Source: Gemmatimonas phototrophica (GTDB lineage: Bacteria; Gemmatimonadota; Gemmatimonadetes; Longimicrobiales; Gaopeijiaceae). Taken from it: a stretch of 6,047 nt of DNA. The stretch is taken from contig CAMCNM010000128.1 in assembly GCA_945876015.1 (NCBI GenBank), positions 1 to 6,047 of the forward strand. Direction: 5' to 3'. This document shows, piece by piece, positions 1 to 5,413 of the stretch; position 1 is the first letter of the stretch, and each line of letters starts with the position of its first letter. The translations under genes were made by a program, and so were the position numbers. The notes under the pieces are model-generated. The model ran no database searches. It saw only the letters and a program-made list of their open reading frames with translations, and had not been told where the DNA came from.

Positions 1-22
1 GCAGATCCCGGGACTCCTCTGA
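1..22 (+). CDS. C-terminal end of probable YbaB/EbfC nucleoid-associated protein (partial)
   Basis: The second reading frame gives Q-I-P-G-L-L followed by TGA at 20-22. A short hydrophobic tail ending in PGL plus one or two hydrophobic residues is typical of YbaB/EbfC family proteins, and ybaB normally lies directly upstream of recR, which begins 19 nt later. Only six codons are visible, so the call rests mostly on the recR context. YbaB/EbfC proteins are small dimeric DNA-binding proteins. The other frames do not give a better ending. Confidence 0.5.
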
Positions 23-41
23 TCGATAGTTCGCAGTTTGT

Positions 42-635
42 ATGTCCCTGATCGACCAGCTGGCTGAGGATCTGGCTCGCCTCCCCGGCATCGGGCCCAA
101 GACCGCGCTCCGTCTGGTCTATCATCTCCTGAAGGGCACCCCGGACGACGCGCGCCGCCTGGCCCGGTCGATCCGCGACGTGGCCGAGCGGATCCACCCC
201 TGCGGGCGGTGCGGAAACTTCACCGAGCACGACTTGTGCGGCGTGTGCACGGACGACCGCCGGGATCCGGGCATCATCTGCGTGGTAGAGGAGGCGTACG
301 AGGTGGGAGCGATCGAGCGTACGGGCCGGTATCGCGGGCTGTACCACGTGCTGGGCGGGCACCTCTCCCCCCTGGACGGGGTGGGGCCGGACGACCTGAG
401 CGTGCCGAGGCTGCTCGATCGCGTGCGCGGCGGGAACGGAGTGGTGCAGGAGGTGATCGTCGCCACCAACGCCAGCATCGAGGGCGAGGCGACCGCCGTG
501 TATCTGGAAGGGGCGCTCCGTCCGCTGGGTTTGAAGGTCACCCGGCTGGCGCGTGGCATCCCGGTGGGGAGCGATCTGGAGTACGTGGACGGTTCGACGT
601 TGGCCGAGGCGCTTTTGGGACGGAGGGAGATGTGA
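42..635 (+). CDS. recR: Recombination mediator protein RecR
   Basis: RecR acts with RecO (and RecF) in the cytoplasm to load RecA onto SSB-coated single-stranded DNA during gap and break repair. The 197-aa product has normal family length and every expected element in order. These are a helix-hairpin-helix (LPGIGPKTALRL, residues 14-25), a four-cysteine zinc finger (C54-x2-C57-x8-C66-x2-C69), and a Toprim domain with the acidic VVEEAYEVGAIE segment (about 81-92) and SIEGEATAVYLEG (145-157). The conserved C-terminal segment RGIPVGSDLEYVDGSTL lies at about 171-187. An in-frame TAG at 27-29 leaves ATG 42 as the only conventional start. No Shine-Dalgarno sequence is evident before it, so it may rely on coupling to the upstream ybaB-like gene. 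Its 3' end overlaps the next gene. Confidence 0.97.
   Translation: MSLIDQLAEDLARLPGIGPKTALRLVYHLLKGTPDDARRLARSIRDVAERIHPCGRCGNFTEHDLCGVCTDDRRDPGIICVVEEAYEVGAIERTGRYRGLYHVLGGHLSPLDGVGPDDLSVPRLLDRVRGGNGVVQEVIVATNASIEGEATAVYLEGALRPLGLKVTRLARGIPVGSDLEYVDGSTLAEALLGRREM
622..626 (+). promoter_or_regulatory. Shine-Dalgarno for the 107-aa membrane protein
   Basis: GGAGG inside the last codons of recR lies 5 nt before the GTG at 632. This fixes the start of the next gene, whose GTGA overlaps the recR stop codon (ATGTGA at 630-635). It implies translational coupling. Confidence 0.7.
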
Positions 636-955
636 ACGAGAAACTGGCCCGGACGCTCAAGACGGCGGGCATCACGGTGCTCGCGCTCGGGGCGGTAGGG
701 GCGGCCGCCGCGTTCCTGCTGCGGGATCAGATGTCCCGCCATCGGCGCGACCTCTTCAGCCCGCACGCGCTCCGGCGCCTGGCCGCGCTCGGCTACATGG
801 CCGGCGAGGACGCCTCGATCGACAACATCACCCTGCTGCGGGATTTCATCGCCTGGGAGCGCAGGCCCCTCCTCCGGAGCCGGGCCCAGGCCATCGTCGT
901 CCGCATGGAAGACGAGGCCCGTTTGCGCGAGCTGGCGGGGGAGCAGGTCCTCTGA
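632..955 (+). CDS. Small single-pass membrane protein of unknown function
   Basis: This 107-aa protein is not assigned to a named family. The N-terminus (V/M-N-E-K-L-A-R) is short and basic and is followed by a hydrophobic alanine/leucine-rich segment at about residues 12-30, likely one transmembrane helix. A basic stretch (R31, then SRHRRD) follows, and positive-inside reasoning would place the C-terminal part in the cytoplasm. That part is helical and arginine-rich, with two HEAT-like helical segments: SPHALRRLAALGYMAG and NITLLRDFIAWERRPLLRSRA. The GTG start is supported by GGAGG 5 nt upstream and by the 4-nt overlap with recR; an in-frame continuation upstream is only the recR shadow. Its position between recR and the mglA-like gene suggests cotranscription, and a role in membrane recruitment of a polarity system is possible but purely speculative. 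It does not resemble a Roadblock/LC7 (MglB) protein. Confidence 0.75.
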   Translation: MNEKLARTLKTAGITVLALGAVGAAAAFLLRDQMSRHRRDLFSPHALRRLAALGYMAGEDASIDNITLLRDFIAWERRPLLRSRAQAIVVRMEDEARLRELAGEQVL

Positions 956-1039
956 TCCGGGTTCGCCTCCTTGCCCAAGCTGAAGTCAGGGCCGACCTTA
1001 CGGACCGTTCGGGGGGGCATGGCCCCATGTCACGCGCCA

Positions 1040-1048
1040 GGAAGGGAG
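1040..1048 (+). promoter_or_regulatory. Shine-Dalgarno for the mglA-like gene
   Basis: The purine run GGAAGGGAG ends 11 nt before ATG 1060. A second in-frame ATG at 1066 would be 17 nt away. The N-terminus M-K-M-I-N-Y matches the M-S-F-I-N-Y start of Myxococcus MglA only if ATG 1060 is used. Confidence 0.6.
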
Positions 1049-1059
1049 CGTAGTCCATC

Positions 1060-1455
1060 ATGAAGATGATCAACTACGCGAGCCGCGAGATCAATTGTAA
1101 GATCGTCTATTACGGTACCGGCCTCGGGGGGAAGACCACCAACCTCGAGTACATCTATTCCCGCGTGAATCCGGACACCAAGGGAAAGATGATCTCCCTG
1201 GCGACCGAGACCGAGCGGACACTGTTCTTCGACTTCTTCGAGAACCTCGAGGCCTACGGCTACGATCTCTCGAAGATTCCGTTCGCGATCCAGTACAACA
1301 AGCGCGACATGCCGAACGCGATGTCGGTCGAGGAAGTCCGTTCCCAGATCAACCCGATGGGAGTTCCGGACTTCGAGGGCGTCGCGATCGAGGGGAAGGG
1401 TGTCTTCGAGACGCTCAAGTCCGTCAGTAAGATGGTAATCAAGAACCTGAGCTAG
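1060..1455 (+). CDS. mglA: MglA-type Ras-like GTPase lacking the switch II/G3 region
   Basis: MglA is a small GTPase that sets cell polarity and motility in Myxococcus and occurs in many non-motile phyla. The 131-aa product begins INYASREINCKIVYYG and has an intact P-loop (G19-T-G-L-G-G-K25-T26-T27), the segment K41GKMISLATETERTLFFDF with the equivalent of Arg53, the G4 motif N80-K-R-D83, and the C-terminal region through GVFETLKSVSKMV. Compared with the roughly 195-residue family, it jumps from LFFDF (to F59) directly to FENLEAYGYDL (from F60). The part equivalent to Myxococcus residues about 60-120 is absent, including the VPGQ switch II motif with catalytic Gln82 and the VVFVADS strand. 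The frame is kept. A canonical GTPase fold seems unlikely. The gene may be a decayed copy, a repurposed fragment or an artefactual deletion. The flanks are well conserved, so family membership is secure and function is not. pgsA follows after 7 nt. Confidence 0.88.
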   Translation: MKMINYASREINCKIVYYGTGLGGKTTNLEYIYSRVNPDTKGKMISLATETERTLFFDFFENLEAYGYDLSKIPFAIQYNKRDMPNAMSVEEVRSQINPMGVPDFEGVAIEGKGVFETLKSVSKMVIKNLS

Positions 1456-1462
1456 CGGCCCC

Positions 1463-2113
1463 GTGCCTCCCGGGAGCCGTCTCAACCTCCCCAATATCAT
1501 CACGCTGGCCCGGATCGCCGTCTGTCCGGTCCTGTTCTTCCTCGCCGTATCCGAGGACAACGACGCGCGCTACGCCGCGTTCGTCGTCTTCGTCGCTGCC
1601 GCGCTCTCCGACGTCTGGGACGGGTATCTGGCCCGGAAGCACGGCTTGATCACCGACATGGGCAAGCTGCTCGATCCGCTCGCCGACAAGCTCCTGTTGG
1701 TGACCACCTTCGTGCCGTTCTACATCGTGTCGCACCGCCCCGGCGAGCTGAACCTGGTGCCCTATCTGGGAGCCCTCCCCACCTGGATCCTCGTCGTGAT
1801 CTTCGGCCGCGAGGCGCTGATCACGATCTTCCGCCAGTGGGCGCAGCGCCGCGGGGTTGTGATCGCCGCGGGAAGGTCGGGCAAGGTGAAGACGCTCGCG
1901 CAGAACCTCTTCATGGGGGCGCTGCTCCTCTGGTACCCCCTCCTGGTCACGGCGAACGAGCGGGGTTGGGTGGGGAGCGAGGTGTGGGGCCGGGTCGCGC
2001 TCTCGCTCGGCGTATTAATCGCGGGCACGCTCCTGATCGCGCTCGTGCTCACGGTGTACTCGATGATCGATTATCTGTGGAGTTATCGCTCCGTGGTGGG
2101 TGTGAGGAACTGA
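1463..2113 (+). CDS. pgsA: CDP-diacylglycerol--glycerol-3-phosphate 3-phosphatidyltransferase (PgsA)
   Basis: This integral membrane enzyme transfers the phosphatidyl group from CDP-diacylglycerol to glycerol-3-phosphate, giving phosphatidylglycerophosphate, the committed step to phosphatidylglycerol and cardiolipin. The 216-aa product carries the complete CDP-alcohol phosphotransferase signature: D50-x2-D53-G54-x2-A57-R58-x8-G67-x3-D71-x3-D75. The N-terminal LNLPNIITLARI and the later GREALITIFRQWAQRRGVV plus GKVKTLAQ segments are typical of PgsA rather than of phosphatidylserine or cardiolipin synthases. Several hydrophobic helices are visible (about 15-30, 38-50, 75-90, 105-120, 145-163, 178-200). 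The GTG at 1463 is the only usable start, since an in-frame TGA lies at 1448-1450. No clear Shine-Dalgarno precedes it, and it probably depends on coupling to the mglA-like gene 7 nt upstream. Leu185 uses TTA, a codon expected to be rare at this GC content. Confidence 0.95.
   Translation: MPPGSRLNLPNIITLARIAVCPVLFFLAVSEDNDARYAAFVVFVAAALSDVWDGYLARKHGLITDMGKLLDPLADKLLLVTTFVPFYIVSHRPGELNLVPYLGALPTWILVVIFGREALITIFRQWAQRRGVVIAAGRSGKVKTLAQNLFMGALLLWYPLLVTANERGWVGSEVWGRVALSLGVLIAGTLLIALVLTVYSMIDYLWSYRSVVGVRN
2104..2108 (+). promoter_or_regulatory. Shine-Dalgarno for cinA
   Basis: GAGGA within the last codons of pgsA lies 8 nt before GTG 2117 and supports that start. The pgsA stop codon (2111-2113) sits between the ribosome binding site and the start, as expected for coupled translation. 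Confidence 0.65.
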
Positions 2114-2116
2114 GCG

Positions 2117-3370
2117 GTGCCGAGCACCGTTGTCGTCACCGTCGGCGACGAGCTCCTGCTCGGTGATACCATCGACTCGAACGCCGCCCGGATCGGCCGC
2201 GCGCTGGGTGACCTGGGCGCTCCGGTGGTGCGGCGCGAGACCGTCGGCGATCGGGCCCCGGCAATCCAGGCCGCGGTGGCGCGGGGCCTGGCCGACGCCG
2301 ACCTGGTGATCGTGACCGGCGGGCTCGGACCGACCCCCGACGACCTCACCCGCGAGGCGGTCGCCGAGCTGCTCAGCCGGCCCCTGCGCAGCGACCCCGA
2401 GGTGGTCGAGAAGCTGCGCGCGCGCTTCTGCGCATTCTCTACCGGCACCTTCCCCGAGAACAACCTGCGGCAGGCGATGGTGCCCGAGGGGGCTCGCGTC
2501 CTGCCCAACGCCCGCGGCACCGCGCCCGGGCTCGCGATCGAGCAGGGGGGGCGCTGGGTCGTGCTGCTCCAGGGCGTGCCGCGCGAGCTTGATGGCATGC
2601 TCGCCGGTCCCGTCCGCGAGCTGGTGATCGAGGTGTTCGCCGGCCGGCTACGGCCGCCCGTACACCGCTTCGTGCGCACCACCGGAATCGCCGAGTCGCT
2701 CCTTTCGGAGAAGGTCGAGGCGCGCCTTCCGACCGAGCGCGGCCCCGTGCGGCTCGCCTACCTCCCGTCGCTACGCGGCGTGGATCTGCGCTTCACCGTG
2801 GATGACGCCATCGACGCCCAGGAGGCGAAGGATTGGCTCCATCGGATGGAGGCGGCGCTCGGAGACCTGGCGGACTATCGGTTCGAGGGCGAGGACCTGG
2901 TCGCCGCGGTGGCGGGAGCGCTCGAGGGCTCGGGCCGAACGCTCGCGGCCGCGGAGAGCTGCACCGGGGGACTGCTCGCCAAGCGCCTGACCGACCGCGC
3001 CGGCTCGTCGGCCTGGTTCCTGGGCGGGGTGGTGACCTACGCGGACCGCGCCAAGGTGGACCAGCTCGGTGTGGATCCGGGCGTGCTCGCGCGGGTGGGG
3101 GCGGTATCGGAGGAGGTCGCCCGGGCGATGGCGACGGGAGCCGCCCGGCTCTTCGGCGCCGGCGCCGGCGTGGGGATCACCGGCATCGCCGGCCCGGGCG
3201 GGGGAACTCCCGAGAAGCCGGTGGGCACGGTCTGGTGGGCGGCGGCGGTGGGCGAGCGGGTCGTCGCGGAGACCCGCGTCTTCCCCGGTGACCGCGAGGC
3301 CGTGCGTGAGCGCTCGGCCCAGGCGGCGCTCCACCTCCTCTACCGGATGCTTTCGGGGACCCCGAGCTGA
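2117..3370 (+). CDS. cinA: CinA family protein: MoCF-like domain fused to nicotinamide-nucleotide amidase (PncC) domain
   Basis: CinA proteins act in pyridine-nucleotide salvage. The C-terminal domain deamidates nicotinamide mononucleotide to nicotinate mononucleotide, and the N-terminal domain has been linked to ADP-ribose pyrophosphatase activity; in some species the gene is competence-induced. The 417-aa product has full length for a two-domain CinA. The N-terminal MoCF-type domain shows VTVGDELLLGDTIDSNA (about 7-23) and TGGLGPTPDDLTREAVA (67-83), followed by the PNARGTAPG loop (130-138). A linking domain spans about 175-250. The amidase domain carries AAESCTGGLLAKRL (278-291, conserved Ser281), VTYADRAKVDQLGV (306-319), the VSEEVA helix (330-335) and GITGIAGPGGGTPEKPVGTVW (353-373). 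The GTG start is 3 nt after pgsA and has a Shine-Dalgarno. cinA is often followed by recA; here the next gene is convergent and unrelated. Confidence 0.96.
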   Translation: MPSTVVVTVGDELLLGDTIDSNAARIGRALGDLGAPVVRRETVGDRAPAIQAAVARGLADADLVIVTGGLGPTPDDLTREAVAELLSRPLRSDPEVVEKLRARFCAFSTGTFPENNLRQAMVPEGARVLPNARGTAPGLAIEQGGRWVVLLQGVPRELDGMLAGPVRELVIEVFAGRLRPPVHRFVRTTGIAESLLSEKVEARLPTERGPVRLAYLPSLRGVDLRFTVDDAIDAQEAKDWLHRMEAALGDLADYRFEGEDLVAAVAGALEGSGRTLAAAESCTGGLLAKRLTDRAGSSAWFLGGVVTYADRAKVDQLGVDPGVLARVGAVSEEVARAMATGAARLFGAGAGVGITGIAGPGGGTPEKPVGTVWWAAAVGERVVAETRVFPGDREAVRERSAQAALHLLYRMLSGTPS

Positions 3371-3389
3371 GCTTTGCCTGGGTCCGCGC

Positions 3390-5411
3390 TCAGTCCCTCG
3401 GCGCGGTCCCCGCGGGCGGAGCCGTCCACACGTTGTTGCCCCGGTCGATGTCCACCAGCAGTAGCCCGGGATCCAGCTCGATCTTCGCCAGCGTCTTCCC
3501 GACGAACACGTACTGCCGCACGTAGCGCGCGCTGTTCGTGCTCCACACCTCGGCCGGGTAGTTGAAGTCCTGCGTGGATCCGTCGCTGAACGTGAAGCGT
3601 GCCCGGATCGGGAGGACACCACGCTGGCGGTTCCCGTACCGGACGCCGACCGCGAGGGTGTCGCCGCCCGGTGACGTCCGCGTCGCGACCGTATCGATCG
3701 CCTGGTCGTAGGTCGCGTTCTCGACGAACCAGTTGCGCCAGAACCAATCGAGCCGGCGTCCGCCCACGTCGTCCATCGTGCGGAAGAAGTCGGCGGGTGT
3801 GGGATGCTTGAACGCCCAGCGGCGCGTGTACTCGCGGAACGCGTCGTCGAACAGCTCCGGTCCGAGGATCTCCTGACGGAGAAGCTGGAGACCCACGCTC
3901 GGCTTGACGTAGTCCGAAGCGCCGAGCAGTCCCGGGTTCACGCGGTCCGGCTCGACCATCATCGGCTCGTCGCGTCCGCGCCGCATCAAGCCTTCGATCT
4001 GCGACCGCTCCTGGGCGGCGCGGGCCATCTGGTCGCCCTGAGCGGGATAGCGGAGACCCTCGGAGAACGTGTTGATGAACGTGTTGAATCCCTCGTCCTG
4101 CCACATGTAGACCCGCTCGTTCGAGCCGACGATCATGGGATACCACATGTGCCCGACCTCGTGGGTGAGCACGTTGTAGAGGTCCTGCACGCTGCGCGTC
4201 GAGCTCTCCATCGCGACCATCGGGTATTCCATGCCGCTGATCGGTCCCTCCACCGCGGAGATCTGTGGCCAGGGATACGGGAACCAGCGCTCGGAGTATT
4301 CCTGGATCGACATGCGCGCCTGGTCCGCGGCGTCCTGCCAGACCGGCGCCGCGCGCGGGCGATAGTACGAGAACGCGTAGATGCCCTTGTAGCTGGTGGC
4401 GTCCCACTGGTAGTCGGGGGCCGCCGCCCACACCGCGTCGCGCACGTTCTGCGCGGTGAACTTCCAGGTGAGCGTGGCGCCGCCCGTCCTCGGCCGCGCC
4501 GCGCCGCTCTCGAGCTCGGCCGCCGTTACGATGCGAATGACCGTGTCGGACTTGGCCGCGGCGACGTAGCGGGCGCGCTGCTCGGGAGGGAGCACGTCGC
4601 CCGGGTTCTGGAGCGATCCGGTCGCGGCGACGATGTATCCCGTGGGCACGGTGAGCGCGAGCGTGTAGTCGCCGTACTCGAGGTAGAACTCTCCCTGCCC
4701 CAGGTACGGCTCGGTATTCCATCCGGCGACGTCGTCGTAGACCGCCACGCGCGGATACCACTGCGCGATCTCGTACAGCGCACCGTCACGCCCCATCCGG
4801 TCCGCCCCATGCTCGGGAACGAGGAAGTGCCACTGCACGTCGAAGCTCGCGGTCCCTCCCGGCGCGAGCGGCTCGGCCAGGTCGATCCGGGTCATCGTTC
4901 CGTTCTCGCGGCGCACGACCGCGACCTGCCGCTCGCCGTTCCTCCCGAGCAGCTGGTCGAACCGCTTGATCACGTCGCCGCCCTCGAAGCCGCGCGCGCC
5001 GAAGCGGGCGGTTTGCGGAAAGATGAGCGAGTTGAGCGAGTTGCCCTTGAACGCGTTCTGCTCCATCTGCATCCAGAGGAAACGGAGAGTGTCGGGCGAG
5101 TTGTTCGTGTAGCGCATCCGAAGCCGGCCGCTCACGGTCTGCCTGGTGGTGTCGAGTGCCGCCGTGATGTCGTAGTCGGCCTTGTTCTGCCAATACCGAA
5201 CACCCGGCGATCCGCCGCCCGTCCGGTAGTCGTTGGCGGCCGGAAGCACGAGCGGCGCGAACACCGAGGTATCGGCCACGGTGCGCTTGGGAGGGCCGGC
5301 GGGGGCCACCGTGGGCTGCTGCGCCGAGGCGGCGGAGGCGACGGCGAACACCAGCGAGGCGAGCGACACACGGAGCATGGCTCGAGCCCTGTGGGCGGGA
5401 AGGTGGGTCAT
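3390..5411 (-). CDS. Secreted M1-family zinc metallopeptidase (aminopeptidase)
   Basis: M1 peptidases remove N-terminal residues from peptides using one zinc ion. The 673-aa product shows the full catalytic set: the exopeptidase motif G393-M-E-Y-P (the GAMEN equivalent), H417-E-V-G-H421 followed after 18 residues by E440 as third zinc ligand, and a probable catalytic Tyr501 in YVKPSVGLQLLR. An N-terminal beta domain (about 70-300, with TNNSPDTLRFLWMQM) precedes the catalytic domain (about 330-565); a beta-rich C-terminal segment follows. A signal peptide ends at about residue 30 (FAVASAASA, then QQ), so it is exported to the periplasm or beyond. ATG 5411 lies 2 nt after the upstream stop but lacks a Shine-Dalgarno. 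ATG 5378 (residue 12) has AGGG 8 nt upstream and still keeps a complete signal peptide, so it is a real alternative. Family assignment is firm; substrate is unknown. Confidence 0.95.
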   Translation of the reverse strand: MTHLPAHRARAMLRVSLASLVFAVASAASAQQPTVAPAGPPKRTVADTSVFAPLVLPAANDYRTGGGSPGVRYWQNKADYDITAALDTTRQTVSGRLRMRYTNNSPDTLRFLWMQMEQNAFKGNSLNSLIFPQTARFGARGFEGGDVIKRFDQLLGRNGERQVAVVRRENGTMTRIDLAEPLAPGGTASFDVQWHFLVPEHGADRMGRDGALYEIAQWYPRVAVYDDVAGWNTEPYLGQGEFYLEYGDYTLALTVPTGYIVAATGSLQNPGDVLPPEQRARYVAAAKSDTVIRIVTAAELESGAARPRTGGATLTWKFTAQNVRDAVWAAAPDYQWDATSYKGIYAFSYYRPRAAPVWQDAADQARMSIQEYSERWFPYPWPQISAVEGPISGMEYPMVAMESSTRSVQDLYNVLTHEVGHMWYPMIVGSNERVYMWQDEGFNTFINTFSEGLRYPAQGDQMARAAQERSQIEGLMRRGRDEPMMVEPDRVNPGLLGASDYVKPSVGLQLLRQEILGPELFDDAFREYTRRWAFKHPTPADFFRTMDDVGGRRLDWFWRNWFVENATYDQAIDTVATRTSPGGDTLAVGVRYGNRQRGVLPIRARFTFSDGSTQDFNYPAEVWSTNSARYVRQYVFVGKTLAKIELDPGLLLVDIDRGNNVWTAPPAGTAPRD
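5387..5390 (-). promoter_or_regulatory. Possible Shine-Dalgarno for an internal start of the M1 peptidase
   Basis: AGGG on the minus strand lies 8 nt upstream of the in-frame ATG at 5378-5376. Starting there gives MLRVSLASLVFAVASAASA, a compact canonical signal peptide. The upstream ATG at 5411 has no comparable site. The match is only four bases, so it favours but does not settle the shorter start. Confidence 0.4.
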
Positions 5412-5413
5412 GC

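Noticed and set aside
122..766. 214-codon minus-strand frame opposite recR
   Set aside because: Antisense shadow of a complete recR. Its composition is typical of a complementary-strand artefact.
971..999. Possible sigma70-type promoter before mglA: TTGCCC, 17-nt spacer, GACCTT
   Set aside because: The -10 element is a poor match and spacing alone is not enough in GC-rich DNA.
3402..3414. CGCGG-TCC-CCGCG hairpin downstream of cinA as a terminator
   Set aside because: It lies inside the peptidase coding sequence, is short and has no following T tract.
2771..3622. 283-codon minus-strand frame across the end of cinA and the peptidase
   Set aside because: Arginine-rich shadow of two well-supported genes, with no recognisable motif.
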